Source of the DNA: Streptomyces diastaticus subsp. diastaticus
GTDB lineage: Bacteria > Actinomycetota > Actinomycetes > Streptomycetales > Streptomycetaceae
Reading direction: 5' to 3'
NCBI RefSeq assembly: GCF_011170125.1
Contig: NZ_BLLN01000005.1
Span: 1,674,001-1,738,000 of the forward strand
Length of the DNA stretch: 64,000 nucleotides
Part shown: positions 8,067-19,462 of the stretch, piece by piece
How the letters are laid out: each line of letters begins with the position of its first letter
How positions within the stretch are numbered: the first letter of the stretch is position 1
The notes under the pieces: model-generated
Database searches by the model: none
Told to the model about the DNA's origin: nothing
The model's input: the letters and a program-made list of their open reading frames with translations, nothing else
Position numbers and translations under genes: made by a program

Positions 8067-8708
8067 TCACCCGGCGACGGCGACCGCCTCCGGGATACGG
8101 AACGGCTTGCCGCAGCCGCCGCACATGATGGGGGCCTGGGCGAGGACGGAGGGAACCACGCGGACGTTGCGCCCGCAGTCGCAGACCGCCTTGACGCGGA
8201 CGCCGCCGCCGGACGAGCCGTGGCGGGCGGCGGGGCCGCGGAAGCTGCGCGCGGTGTCCCCAGCGGTGGCCACGGAGTGGGCCTTGAGCGCGCGGTGCAG
8301 GCGCTCGGCGGTCTGGCGGTAGCGCCGCTTGGCCTCCGGGTTGAGCCCGACCAGGGAGAAGCCACTGCTGGGATGCGGCTCCTCGGGATGGTCCAGACCC
8401 AGTTCCTCGGCGACGGCGAGGAATCTGCGGTTGTGATACCGGCCGGCCCGTGAGGTGTCGCGAATGCCACGGGCTGCGGCGATGCCATGGACTGCTTCGT
8501 GGAGCAGTCGCTCGAAGGAGAGCTCGGCGCCGCAGGCGGACGAGGACTCTCCGATCAGGGACTCGGGCGCGGCAAGGTCTGGCAGCTCGGGGTGGTACCG
8601 CTGAATGTCGGCCCACGCCTGTGCCAGCTCTGCGGCGAGAACAGGTGGTGTCGTGCTCACGTCGTACCCAACGAGCAGGAGCGGCTCCGTGTTCCGATTC
8701 CGGGCCAT
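8067..8708 (-). CDS. SprT-like HExxH zinc metalloprotein, function unknown
   Basis: 213-residue cytoplasmic protein. It contains HEAVH at residues 70-74, an HExxH zinc motif, followed by YHNRRFLAVAEELG (91-104) which could supply the third ligand. A C-terminal zinc ribbon has Cys176, Cys178, Cys196 and Cys199. HExxH followed by a C-terminal Cys4 ribbon is the layout of SprT-like proteins (the family of SPRTN, a DNA-protein crosslink protease), but I cannot confirm homology by search. Between the two lies a basic alpha-helical segment. The ATG at 8706-8708 is chosen over an in-frame ATG at 8780; TTTGGG just upstream is a weak ribosome site. It stands alone, downstream of a long divergent region. 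Confidence 0.7.
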   Translation of the reverse strand: MARNRNTEPLLLVGYDVSTTPPVLAAELAQAWADIQRYHPELPDLAAPESLIGESSSACGAELSFERLLHEAVHGIAAARGIRDTSRAGRYHNRRFLAVAEELGLDHPEEPHPSSGFSLVGLNPEAKRRYRQTAERLHRALKAHSVATAGDTARSFRGPAARHGSSGGGVRVKAVCDCGRNVRVVPSVLAQAPIMCGGCGKPFRIPEAVAVAG

Positions 8709-9313
8709 CCCAAATATTTTGCACGTACCCGTCAGTTGCCGCTGATGCGTCGGGAGGACGGCGAGTGCGCCGAACTGCACAGAAGTCGCTCAGTTCGCCA
8801 CAAGCCCGTACGTATCCCCGGTACGCCGCCTCCTGTAGTACCGGCCCGGCGGATCGCTCTCCCGGTCCGCCGGCACATCGCGAGGCGGGGTCGCGGGCGG
8901 CTGCGGGGCGCGTGCCGGGCAGGGGTCGCGCGGCTCTCGGTCGACGGTACCCGTCGGTGCGGGGACATCCCGCACCGGGCCCCGCGACGGCGCCGAACGG
9001 GCCCCGTACGCGGGGCCGTTCGCGGCGCTCGGGCGTACAGCCACGGACGGACGTACTGCGCTTCGCCGGGTCGTCGCGTGCTCGCCCGGTCCGCCGCCAC
9101 CCTGCCTTCCTCGCAGGCCGGGGCGGTCGCGACGGCCTGAGGGGCGGCCGGGTGGTGCGGGGGCGCGCGAAGGGTGCACGCGAGCACGTGGACGGCGTCC
9201 GCTGGACGCGGGCGCGCGGGCGTCGTTCCCTGGCGTACGGGGGCAGCAGCGGGCACGGCACCGGGGGCGGAACAGGGACAGCCACAACCTCTCGGCAGAT
9301 GGGGGCTCATGCG
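8709..9313. other. Divergent intergenic region with two hairpins
   Basis: No convincing gene. It separates the minus-strand metalloprotein from the plus-strand methyltransferase. It contains an 8-base stem with a 5-base loop at 8956-8976 and an 11-base stem with one bulge at 8995-9022, the latter centred on a GCCCCGTAC copy of the dispersed repeat (9001-9009). The A/T-rich AAATATTTT at 8711-8719 is unusual for this genome and may belong to a promoter of the minus-strand gene. Confidence 0.5.
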
Positions 9314-10165
9314 ATGACTTCGACGCTGGTGCGGCGGCACGGACCGCGGTACGGGGCAGACCCGGCGCGGCCCCGTACCGCCACGCGGACGCGGGACTGG
9401 ACGGAGATCCAGGAGCGGATGCTCGTCCCGCTCCAGGAGGCGGTCTACGCCAGGGTCGGACTGGGGCCCGGCGGGCGCGTCCTGGAGCTGGGGTGCGGTG
9501 CGGGGCTGGGCCTGGTGCTCGCCGCGGGGCGCGGCGCCTCGGTGGCGGGGGTGGACACGGAGCGACCGGAGCTGCTCGCGTACGCGGAGCGGCGGCTACG
9601 CGGCGCCTCGGACGCCCCGACCGACGACGGTCCCCTGCTGGGCGAGGCGGCGTGGGGCGCGGCCGGGGCGGGCCAGGGGCTCCGCCTCGTGGCGTCGTTC
9701 CGGCCACTCGGTTGCGCGGCCGGCGACGGGGCGGCGCTCGGAGCGCAGCTCGCGCGGGCGCTGGAGGGGGCACCGCGGGGCACACAGGTGGTGGTCACGG
9801 GCTGGGGTCCGCCCGAACGGTGCGCCGCCGCGGGTGTTCTGCGCACGGTGCGTCGGCTGGCGGAGCCGGTCGCGGGGCCGGACGCCTGGCGCTCGGCGGG
9901 GAGGGACGACCTGGAGGACGTGGCGAGCGCCGCGGGACTGCTCCTGGAGGGCTCGGGGCGGGTGAGCTGCCCGTTCGGCTACCCGGACCAGGAGAGCGCG
10001 GTACGCGGGCTGCTGTCGACGGGGCTGCTGGACGCGGCCCTCTCCGCCACGGACACCGCCCGGGTGGCGAAGGAGCTCGGCGAGGTTCTGCACCCCCACA
10101 CCCGCCCCGACGGGACCGTCTGGCTGCCGAACGTCTTCCGGTACCTGGTGGCGCGGTCGGCCTGA
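9314..10165 (+). CDS. SAM-dependent class I methyltransferase
   Basis: 283-residue protein with the S-adenosylmethionine motif I VLELGCGAGLGLVLA at about residues 56-70 and the following acidic VAGVDTE. The acceptor cannot be predicted. The ATG at 9314 is supported by GGGGG eight bases upstream; an ATG at 9299 has no ribosome site. A 12-base perfect inverted repeat (arms 9346-9357 and 9370-9381) built from GTACGGGGC lies inside the N-terminal coding region. No operon partner; it faces ftsH. Confidence 0.85.
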   Translation: MTSTLVRRHGPRYGADPARPRTATRTRDWTEIQERMLVPLQEAVYARVGLGPGGRVLELGCGAGLGLVLAAGRGASVAGVDTERPELLAYAERRLRGASDAPTDDGPLLGEAAWGAAGAGQGLRLVASFRPLGCAAGDGAALGAQLARALEGAPRGTQVVVTGWGPPERCAAAGVLRTVRRLAEPVAGPDAWRSAGRDDLEDVASAAGLLLEGSGRVSCPFGYPDQESAVRGLLSTGLLDAALSATDTARVAKELGEVLHPHTRPDGTVWLPNVFRYLVARSA

Positions 10166-10552
10166 GCGGGGAGGGGTTCACCGGAGGCGCGTCCGGGCGC
10201 AGGAACCGTGCCCGGGCCGGCAGGGGCGGCGAAGAGGAGGCCCGGCTGGGCTCGGGAGGCCGGGATGGGGCGCGGGCCCGTTCGTGCCGTGGCCGGCGAC
10301 GCGCTGCCGGGCGGGCGGCGGGGCGCACGGCGCGTCGTCCGCCGTCGGTGAAAGCGCAGGTCGTACGCCCCGTAGCGGCCCCGTGCCGCGCGACCCGACG
10401 GGGCAGGGCGCCGACGGGCACTGCGGGAGCGTCCGTCGCCGCGGCCGTGGGCCGGGGCATGGCGAGCACGTCGCCGCGGCGACACCCGGCGGGCGCCCCG
10501 CACGGGTACGTCGTTCCCGGCAATCCTCCAGCCGCGGCTCCGCCCCGCTCGG
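10166..10552. other. Convergent intergenic gap with repeat-family copy
   Basis: No gene seen between the convergent methyltransferase and ftsH ends. It holds one member of the dispersed CAGGTCG...CGCCCCGTA repeat at about 10355-10375. No clear terminator hairpin is visible. Confidence 0.4.
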
Positions 10553-12493
10553 CTATTCCTTGTGCAGTCGCGGGATGCCCGCCGCGCTGTAGGCGTCGGC
10601 CTCCTCCAGCGTCTCGTTCTCCAGGAGGGCCGCTGCGAGGGCGTCGAGTTGCTCGCGGTGGTCGGTGAGCTGGCGGCAGGCGCTCTCGTAGCACTCCTCG
10701 ACGATGCGGCGCATCTCCTCGTCGATGGTGTCGAGGGTGGCCGGGGCGGCGGAGAGGCCGTACGCCTGCTGGGCGTCCTGCGGGAGAGCGGAGAGGCGGC
10801 CGACCTTGGAACTCATGCCCCAGCGGCCGACCATGCCGCGCACCATCCCGGTGACCTGCTCCAGGTCGTTCTCCGCGCCGGTGGTCACCACTCCGAAGAC
10901 CACCTGCTCCGCCGCCATACCGCCCAGCGCCCCGATGATGCGGCCGCGCAGGTACTCCTCGGTGTAGGCGTACTTGTCGACCTCCGGTGTGGAGAGGGTG
11001 ACGCCGAGGGCGCGACCGCGCGGCACGATGGTGATCTTGCGGACCGGGTCGGCGCCGGGCTGGAGCATGCCGAGCAGGGCGTGCCCGCTCTCGTGGTAGG
11101 CGGTGCGGCGGCGTTCCTCGTCGGGCATGACGAGGGGGCGTTCGGCGCCGAGCTGGACCTTCTCCAGAGCGTCGGAGAGATCCTTCTGGTCGACACGTTT
11201 CTGCCGCCGCCGGACCGCGAGGAGGGCCGCCTCGTTGGCGAGGTTGGCGAGGTCGGCGCCGGTCATGCCCGGAGTCGAACGGGCGATCTGGGCCAGGTCG
11301 GCGTCGGGGGCGAGCGGGATGTCCCGGGTGTGGATCTTCAGGATGGCCTCGCGGCCACCGCGGTCGGGCGGGCTGACCGCGACGACGCGGTCGAAGCGGC
11401 CGGGGCGGGTCAGCGCCGGGTCGAGGATGTCGGCACGGTTGGTCGCGGCTGTCACGATGACTCCCTCGGAGCCGGAGAAGCCGTCCATCTCGGTGAGGAT
11501 CTGGTTGAGCGTCTGCTCGCGTTCGTCGTGACCGCCCATGCCCGAGCCGCCGCCCCGTGCCCGCCCGATGGTGTCGATCTCGTCGATGAAGATGATCGAC
11601 GGGGCCACTTTGCGGGCCTCGGCGAACAGTTCCCGGACCCGTCCGGCGCCGACGCCGACGATCATCTCGATGAACTCGGAGGCCGAGGCGGAGAAGAACG
11701 GTACGTCGGCCTCTCCGGCGACGGCGCGTGCGAGCAGCGTCTTGCCGGTGCCCGGCGGGCCGGTCAGCAGGACACCCCGGGGCGTCTTCGCGCCCATCGC
11801 GCGGTATGCCTCGGGGTGTTTGAGGTAGTCGACGATGTCGCTGAGTTCGCCCTCGACCTCGTCGATACCGGCGACATCGGCGAAGGTCGTCCGCCGCCCC
11901 TCCTCCAGTTCCACGGGTTTGGGCGGCGGCTTGCGGCCGAGCATGCCCCCTCCCCCACCGAGGCCGGCGCTCATGCGGCGGGCGATGAACAGCCAGAGCG
12001 CCACGAGGAGGAGTATCGGCGCGAGGGAGATGAGGAGGTTGGAGAGGAGGCTGCGCTCCGCGACGACGGGCTCCGCCGTGACCGTGACCTTGTTCCGGTC
12101 GAGCTTGGCCCAGAGGTCGTCGTCGGCGAACTCGGGGCGCTGCGTGGTGAAGGTCTTGTAGTCGCTCTCGCCGTCGTCGGCGCCGTCGTCTCCGGGGCGG
12201 GGCCGGGACTTCTTCAGCTCCCCCTGGATGGCGTCGCCCTTGGTGTAGATCTTGGCGACGTTGTTGTCGTCGACCTGACGGCTGAACTCGGTGTAGGAGA
12301 TCGTGGTGTCGTCGCCCTGGTCGAAGAAGGAGAGAACCAGGTTGGCGATGACGAAGACCAGGAGCGCGGTGAGCAGGAGCCGCCACCAGCCGCCGGGCAC
12401 GCGGCCGCGCTTCTTCGGCTGATCCGGCTGCGGCGCACCCTCCGAGCGCCAGGGCTTGTCGGTGCGGTCGCGCGGCGGGACGGGGCTGGTCAC
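10553..12493 (-). CDS. ftsH: ATP-dependent zinc metalloprotease FtsH (second-type paralogue)
   Basis: 646-residue membrane AAA+ protease that degrades misfolded membrane proteins and some regulators. Order: cytoplasmic tail, membrane segment 1 (38-57), extracytoplasmic domain (58-148), membrane segment 2 (150-171), Gly-rich linker, Walker A GPPGTGKT (245-252), Walker B IIFIDEID (300-307), protease motif HESGH (467-471). The GTG at 12491-12493 with AAGGAG upstream is chosen; the longer frame to 12928 is not supported. Streptomyces carry another ftsH by folE; this copy beside ffh is the divergent one, an assignment made by context. It sits 500 bases downstream of ffh. Confidence 0.95.
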   Translation of the reverse strand: MTSPVPPRDRTDKPWRSEGAPQPDQPKKRGRVPGGWWRLLLTALLVFVIANLVLSFFDQGDDTTISYTEFSRQVDDNNVAKIYTKGDAIQGELKKSRPRPGDDGADDGESDYKTFTTQRPEFADDDLWAKLDRNKVTVTAEPVVAERSLLSNLLISLAPILLLVALWLFIARRMSAGLGGGGGMLGRKPPPKPVELEEGRRTTFADVAGIDEVEGELSDIVDYLKHPEAYRAMGAKTPRGVLLTGPPGTGKTLLARAVAGEADVPFFSASASEFIEMIVGVGAGRVRELFAEARKVAPSIIFIDEIDTIGRARGGGSGMGGHDEREQTLNQILTEMDGFSGSEGVIVTAATNRADILDPALTRPGRFDRVVAVSPPDRGGREAILKIHTRDIPLAPDADLAQIARSTPGMTGADLANLANEAALLAVRRRQKRVDQKDLSDALEKVQLGAERPLVMPDEERRRTAYHESGHALLGMLQPGADPVRKITIVPRGRALGVTLSTPEVDKYAYTEEYLRGRIIGALGGMAAEQVVFGVVTTGAENDLEQVTGMVRGMVGRWGMSSKVGRLSALPQDAQQAYGLSAAPATLDTIDEEMRRIVEECYESACRQLTDHREQLDALAAALLENETLEEADAYSAAGIPRLHKE

Positions 12494-12994
12494 TCGCATC
12501 TCCTTCACGCCGACGCCGGATGCGGCCGACATTAGTGCGCTCATCACCCCAATGCGCGAGGGGCCCGTCAGGCGGGTGATCCTGGCCGAGGGCTCTCGGG
12601 CTTGCACGCCGGGCGGGCCCGGGACCGGGCCCGGCGGATGCGACGGGAGACGGGGCGAAGCCGACGACGGGGGCCGCGAGGCGTGCACGGGGCGCTCCGG
12701 CGTGGCAGGCGCGGACCACTGGGGACGCCGCTCCGACCGCACTGCCGCAGAGCCTTGCGTGTTCCGCACCGCACCGCTCCGTACGGGGCGCCCCCGGAGC
12801 ACATCACCGCAGGTCGCCCGCCCCGTAGTGGGCTCGGCCGAGGCCCGGCCGATACGCGCCGCGCGCCGCCTCGCGACTGCCCGCCCTGCGCCCCTGCTCC
12901 CTCGCCAGGACAAGGAAAAGGGGCGCACGCCCGAAGACGTACGCCCCTTCCCACCAGGCTTCCGGGCCCTTGGGCCCGACGCGGCGGAGAGTAC
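12494..12994. other. ftsH upstream region with repeat copies
   Basis: No gene. It holds the ffh terminator (12918-12949), a GTACGGGGC copy at 12781-12789 and a CCGCAGGTCG...GCCCCGTAG unit at about 12807-12832. The promoter of ftsH should lie in 12500-12600 but no clear hexamers are visible. Confidence 0.4.
12918..12949 (-). terminator. Intrinsic terminator of ffh
   Basis: 12-base stem (one G.U pair) with loop TCTTCGGG, followed on the minus strand by a T-rich stretch (CCCCTTTTCC). It lies 45 bases past the ffh stop. Confidence 0.8.
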
Positions 12995-14545
12995 TCAGCC
13001 CATGAACTTCTTGAATTCGTCCGGCAGCTCGAAGTCCTTGCCGGGCTGGCCGCCGGGAAGGCCGAACGGGCTGCCTTCCTGAGCGCCCTGCTCACGGCGG
13101 GCGGCCGCAGCCTCCTCCTCGGCCTTGCGCTTCATCGGGTTTCCGCTCTTGCGCTTGCCCTTGGCCTGCTTCTGCTTCTTCTTCTGGCGGCCGGGGCCGC
13201 CGCCCGATCCGGGCAGGCCCGGCATCCCCGGCATGCCGCCGCCCTGCGCCATGCGGGACATCATCTTCCGGGCCTCGAAGAAGCGCTCCACCAGGCTCTT
13301 GACGGCGCTGACGTCGACACCGGAGCCCTTGGCGATGCGGGCGCGGCGGGAGCCGTTGATGATCGTGGGTTCGGCGCGCTCGCCCGGCGTCATCGACTTG
13401 ATGATGGCGGCGGTGCGGTCGACGTCCCGCTCGTCGAGGTTGCTGATCTGGTCCTTGATCTGCCCCATGCCCGGGAGCATGCCGAGCAGCTTCGAGATCG
13501 AGCCCATCTTCCTGACCTGCTCCATCTGGGCCAGGAAGTCGTCGAGCGTGAACTCCTTGGGTCCCTTCTGGAGCTTGCGGGCCATGTCTTCGGCCTCTTG
13601 CTGGCTGAAGGTCTTCTCGGCCTGCTCGATCAGGGTGAGCATGTCGCCCATGTCGAGAATGCGGGAGGCCATGCGATCCGGGTGGAACGCGTCGAAGTCC
13701 TCGAGCTTCTCGCCGTTGGAGGCGAACATGATCTGCTTGCCGGTGACGTGGGCGATGGAGAGCGCGGCGCCACCGCGGGCGTCACCGTCGAGCTTGGAGA
13801 GGACCACGCCGTCGAAGCCGACGCCGTCGCGGAACGCCTCGGCGGTGTTGACGGCGTCCTGGCCGATCATGGCGTCGACGACGAAGAGGACCTCGTCGGG
13901 CTGAACGGCGTCGCGGATGTCCGCGGCCTGCTGCATCAGCTCCTGGTCGATGCCGAGGCGACCGGCGGTGTCGACCACGACCACGTCGTACTGCTTGGTG
14001 CGCGCGTGGGCGATGGAGTCCTTGGCGACCTGGACGGGGTCACCCACGCCGTTGCCCGGCTCGGGGGCGAAGATGCCGACGCCGGCACGCTCGGCGACGA
14101 CCGCGAGCTGGTTGACGGCGTTGGGGCGCTGGAGGTCGGCCGCGACCAGGAGCGGCGTGTGACCCTGTCCCTGGAGCCACTTGCCGAGCTTGCCGGCGAG
14201 CGTCGTCTTACCGGCACCCTGGAGACCCGCGAGCATGATCACGGTGGGCGGCTGCTTGGCGAAGCGCAGGCGACGTGTCTCGCCGCCGAGGATGCCGACG
14301 AGCTCCTCGTTGACGATCTTGACGATCTGCTGCGCCGGGTTCAGCGCCTTGGAGACCTCTTCGCCGAGGGCCCGCTCCTTGACCTGCTTGATGAAGGCGC
14401 GCACCACGGGCAGCGCGACATCCGCCTCCAGGAGTGCGATGCGGATCTCGCGTGCGGTGGCGTCGATGTCCGCCTCGGACAGGCGCCCCTTGCCGCGGAG
14501 GCTCTTGAATGTCGCTGCAAGGCGATCGGAGAGGGTGTCGAACAC
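12995..14545 (-). CDS. ffh: Signal recognition particle protein Ffh
   Basis: 516-residue SRP54 homologue that binds signal sequences and 4.5S RNA and delivers ribosomes to FtsY. N-domain 1-95; GTPase P-loop GLQGAGKTT at residues 107-115; DTAGRLG and KLDGDARGG motifs follow; methionine-rich M domain from about 300 (GMLPGMGQIKDQ). A Gly/Met stretch (GGGMPGMPGLPG) and a Lys-rich C-tail follow. The GTG at 14543-14545 gives the standard VFDTLSDRL start. It pairs functionally with ftsY at 22 kb. Confidence 0.97.
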   Translation of the reverse strand: MFDTLSDRLAATFKSLRGKGRLSEADIDATAREIRIALLEADVALPVVRAFIKQVKERALGEEVSKALNPAQQIVKIVNEELVGILGGETRRLRFAKQPPTVIMLAGLQGAGKTTLAGKLGKWLQGQGHTPLLVAADLQRPNAVNQLAVVAERAGVGIFAPEPGNGVGDPVQVAKDSIAHARTKQYDVVVVDTAGRLGIDQELMQQAADIRDAVQPDEVLFVVDAMIGQDAVNTAEAFRDGVGFDGVVLSKLDGDARGGAALSIAHVTGKQIMFASNGEKLEDFDAFHPDRMASRILDMGDMLTLIEQAEKTFSQQEAEDMARKLQKGPKEFTLDDFLAQMEQVRKMGSISKLLGMLPGMGQIKDQISNLDERDVDRTAAIIKSMTPGERAEPTIINGSRRARIAKGSGVDVSAVKSLVERFFEARKMMSRMAQGGGMPGMPGLPGSGGGPGRQKKKQKQAKGKRKSGNPMKRKAEEEAAAARREQGAQEGSPFGLPGGQPGKDFELPDEFKKFMG

Positions 14546-15069
14546 GGCGCTCGTCGGTCCTCGGGAGTCGGGGGCAGGGTGGGTCGTTGTACAGGGTATC
14601 CGCCCCGGCAAGTGCGCCGTTCCACCGCCTGAGGCCGTACGGGGCGGGGGGTGGCTCCCGGTACGGGGCTTGCGGCGCCAGGCCGGGGCCGGCCCCGGAG
14701 TGCGCGGCGCGGTAAAGCGGCGGCGGTGCGCAGCGCCCGCACCCGCCGGTTCGAGGCGGGCGCGCGGTGTCACCGGCGGGCACGCGGACGGAGCCCCGGG
14801 CGATACCGTAAGGCCCACCGTCGCGCAGCGCGCCTTACGTGCGGGGCGCACCCCGCCGCGAGGCAGCACGCCCTCACCTCACGCAGTGCGGGGCGGCCCC
14901 TCACACCCCTCCGCACCAACCTACCGACCCGAACCGTAACGATCACCGCCGCGCAGCGAGCCTTACCGCACCGCGCGGTGCGCGCCCCCGCGCCCTCCCA
15001 CCGACCCACCCAGCCCGCCCCGGTCCACCTCACCCCGGTCCACCTCACCCCGGTCCCGCCTCCGTCCCT
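14546..15069. other. Gap between glnD and ffh
   Basis: No gene seen. Two GTACGGGGC copies lie at 14637-14645 and 14661-14669. Near 15010-15060 a short unit reading CCGGTCCACCTCACC is repeated. No hairpin terminator for glnD is evident. Confidence 0.4.
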
Positions 15070-17613
15070 TCACCCTCGCAGCGCTTCCTCCACCCCCTTC
15101 GCCACCCGCCCCGCCGCCTCCTCCCCCAGCGGCCTCCCGGTCGCGTCCGTGACGTAGAACGCGTCCACCGCGTTGGCGCCGAGGGTGCTCACGTGCGCGC
15201 TCCGTACGCGGACGCCGTCGGCCTCCAGGGCCAGGCCGATGCGGTGGAGGAGACCCGGGGTGTCCTGGGCGCGTACCTCGATGACGGTGGCGTGCCGGGA
15301 GGCGGCCGGGGCGACGCGGACGCGGGGCTGCGGGGCGGTGATGCCGCGGCGGCGCGGGGAGGCGGCGTCGCGTTCGGCGAGGCGTGCGCGGAGGTCGAGT
15401 GATCCGTCGAGGGCGCGGACCAGGTCGGCGCGGAGCCGGTCCGCCTGCGGCGGGGAGCCGTACTCGGCGGCGACGCGCCAGTTGAGCAGCAGGACACGGG
15501 AGGGATCGTCGGCGACGGTGGTGCGCGCGGTGCGAGCTGCGCCGTCGAGCCCGCGCGGCGGGCTGACGCCACCCAGCTCGGCCGTGCGCACCGTGAGGCG
15601 GTGCAGGGCGAGCACCCCGGCGACGGCGGGCAGCACGCCCATCGCGTATCTCTCCTGAGCGCCCTGTGCGGGGCGGGCGGGCAGGGCGAGGACGAGTTCG
15701 ACGCCGAGCGGCGGCTCCTGGCCGGTGTCCGGCCCGCTCGCGGTGTCGTCCGCCCCGCCGTCGGCCAGGGCCTCCGCGCGGGCGTGGAGCGTGAGGACCG
15801 GGCCTCGGGTGCGGTGCGCCTCGAAGGCGAGGCGTTCCTGCTCTGCGGTGGGCGCCGGGGCGCCCGGTTCCTGCTCCCCCTGCCCGGCGAGGACCGCCCC
15901 GACGCGGCCGACGAGGCCGGTGACGAGGGAGTCGCGCCAGGCGGACCAGGCGGCGGGCCCCGTGGCGAGGGCGTCGGCCTCGGTGAGGGCGTGCAGGAGT
16001 TCCAGGATCGCGTGGCTGCCGACGGCCTCGGCGACGGCGCGCACCGTGGCGGGGTCGTCGAGGTCACGCCGGGTGGCGGTCTCCACCAGCAGCAGGTGGT
16101 GCCGGACGAGAGTGGCGAGGACGGCGGTGTCGTGCCGGCCGAAGCCGAGCCGCGCCGCCACGTCCCGCGTGATGACCTCCCCGGCCACCGAGTGGTCACC
16201 GGGCCAGCCCTTGCCGATGTCGTGCAGCAGGGCCGCCACCAGGAGCAGGTCGGGGCGGCTGACGCGGCGGGTCAGGGAGGCGGCGTGGACGGCGGTCTCC
16301 ACCAGGTGCCTGTCGACGGTCCAGGTGTGGACGGCGTTGCGCTGCGGACGGCAGCGGACGCGTTCCCAGTCGGGCAGCAGCCGGCTGACCAGTCCCTCGG
16401 CCTCCAGCGCCTCCCAGACCGGTACGGCGGCCCTGCCGGCGCCGAGCAGGATGACGAACTGGTCGCGTGCCTCGGCGGGCCAGGGCGTGGGCAACGGCGG
16501 GGCGGTGGCGGCGAGGCGGCGCACCGTGTGCGGCGAGAGCGGCAACCCGGCCTGGGCTGCCGCGGCGGCGGCGCGCAGCGTGAGCACGGGGTCGCGTTCG
16601 GGGCGCGCGGTGCGGGCGAGGCCGGCCTCCCCGTCCTGTTCGACGACGCCCTCGGCGAGCGGGGCACGGTCGACGGGGCGCCTGCTGGGGAGCAGGGCGC
16701 GCGGCCGGGGCCGTACCGAGCGGGAGCGCAGGACGCGGCCGACCTCGCGCCAGGTGACGTCGGCGGCGTAGGAGAGGGTGCGGGCGGCCTCGTAGACCTG
16801 GCGCAGGAGGGTGTCGGCGTCGAGGAGGCCGAGGGCGGTGGCCACCTGGTCCTGTTCCTGCAGGGCGAGGCGGTCGGTGGCGCGTCCGGTGGTGAGGTGG
16901 AGGGCGTCGCGGACGTCGAGGAGGCGGCGCCGGGCGTCGTCGAGGCCCTCGCGGGGGGCATCGGCGAGCCAGGAGGCGGCGACGGCGCGCAGCGCGGTGG
17001 CGTCGCGGAGCCCGCCGCGGGCCTCCTTGAGGTCGGGTTCGAGCAGATACGGGAGTTCGCCCGCGCGGGCGGCGCGTTCCTCGCAGAGTTCACGCAGGCG
17101 CGGGAGGCGTGCGGGGGCCTGGTTGCGCCAGTCGGCGAGGACGGTGGTGCGCAGTGCGGCGGTGGTGCCGCGGTCGCCCGCGAGGTGGCGGGCGTCGAGC
17201 AGGCCGAGCTGGGCCCTCAGGTCGTCGTCGGCGGTCCTGCGGGTCTCGGCCAGGGTGCGGACGGAGTGGTCGAGGTCGAGGCCGAGGTCCCAGACGGGGT
17301 ACCAGATGCGGTCGGCGACCCGGGCGATCGCGGCGGCGGGGGTGCTGCCGTCGTGCAGCAGCAGAAGGTCGAGGTCGCTGCGGGGCGAGAGTTCCCCGCG
17401 GCCGTAGCCGCCGACGGCGACCAGGGCGAGGCCGCGTGGGCTGCCCGCGGCGGCGGTGAACAGGCCGTTCAGCCAGTCGTCGGTCAGGGCGGCGAGGGCC
17501 TTGCGACGCGGCGGCCCGGGCCGGGCTCCCCGCTGGAGGAGACTCAGCCGGGCCGCCGCGTAAGCGCCGGGTCCAGGGTCTTCCGCCGCCGTACGCACGT
17601 CCGTGTTCGTCAC
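15070..17613 (-). CDS. glnD: PII nucleotidyltransferase GlnD
   Basis: 847-residue bifunctional sensor that modifies and demodifies PII protein according to nitrogen status; in Streptomyces it is known to adenylylate GlnK rather than uridylylate it. Nucleotidyltransferase motif GGYGRGELSPRSDLDLLLL lies near residue 70. The HD hydrolase motif AALLHDIGKGWPGDHS lies in the middle of the protein. Two ACT domains occupy the last 150 or so residues (for example VIEVRAQDTPGLLHRIGLAL). GTG start at 17611-17613 with GGAG upstream. It closes the amtB-glnK-glnD operon and follows glnK by 47 bases. Confidence 0.95.
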   Translation of the reverse strand: MTNTDVRTAAEDPGPGAYAAARLSLLQRGARPGPPRRKALAALTDDWLNGLFTAAAGSPRGLALVAVGGYGRGELSPRSDLDLLLLHDGSTPAAAIARVADRIWYPVWDLGLDLDHSVRTLAETRRTADDDLRAQLGLLDARHLAGDRGTTAALRTTVLADWRNQAPARLPRLRELCEERAARAGELPYLLEPDLKEARGGLRDATALRAVAASWLADAPREGLDDARRRLLDVRDALHLTTGRATDRLALQEQDQVATALGLLDADTLLRQVYEAARTLSYAADVTWREVGRVLRSRSVRPRPRALLPSRRPVDRAPLAEGVVEQDGEAGLARTARPERDPVLTLRAAAAAAQAGLPLSPHTVRRLAATAPPLPTPWPAEARDQFVILLGAGRAAVPVWEALEAEGLVSRLLPDWERVRCRPQRNAVHTWTVDRHLVETAVHAASLTRRVSRPDLLLVAALLHDIGKGWPGDHSVAGEVITRDVAARLGFGRHDTAVLATLVRHHLLLVETATRRDLDDPATVRAVAEAVGSHAILELLHALTEADALATGPAAWSAWRDSLVTGLVGRVGAVLAGQGEQEPGAPAPTAEQERLAFEAHRTRGPVLTLHARAEALADGGADDTASGPDTGQEPPLGVELVLALPARPAQGAQERYAMGVLPAVAGVLALHRLTVRTAELGGVSPPRGLDGAARTARTTVADDPSRVLLLNWRVAAEYGSPPQADRLRADLVRALDGSLDLRARLAERDAASPRRRGITAPQPRVRVAPAASRHATVIEVRAQDTPGLLHRIGLALEADGVRVRSAHVSTLGANAVDAFYVTDATGRPLGEEAAGRVAKGVEEALRG

Positions 17614-17660
17614 CGGGAGCTCCGTTCCTCGTGGCGTCCGGACCTGGGGCCTGGTGGTGG

Positions 17661-19273
<1,613 letters not shown>

Positions 19274-19358
19274 GCCAGTGTCTCCTTGCAGAGGGGGACG
19301 GCCCGTGCGGATGCCTGGTACGTCGGGCCGACTGTGCTGAGGAGACTGACGCAGCGGG

Positions 19359-19396
19359 GTTTCGGCCGGTGCGCCTCGTTGTTTCGCGGCAGTGAC
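19359..19396 (-). promoter_or_regulatory. Candidate GlnR box upstream of amtB
   Basis: On the minus strand the elements read GTCAC, six bases, GAAAC, six bases, GCGCA, six bases, GAAAC. This matches the Streptomyces GlnR consensus GTnAC-n6-GAAAC-n6-GTnAC-n6-GAAAC, with one degenerate element. It lies about 90 bases upstream of the amtB start. Binding is inferred. Confidence 0.75.
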
Positions 19397-19462
19397 GAAG
19401 CCGTGTGCCGTGTTACGCGTGCGTGAACCTCCCGCCGCGGCGGGGTCGCGGGCGCGGCGGGG

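Noticed and set aside
9795..12719. Minus-strand open frame of 974 codons
   Set aside because: It overlaps ftsH in another frame, is extremely Arg/Pro/Ala-rich and has no family features; ftsH has clear motifs.
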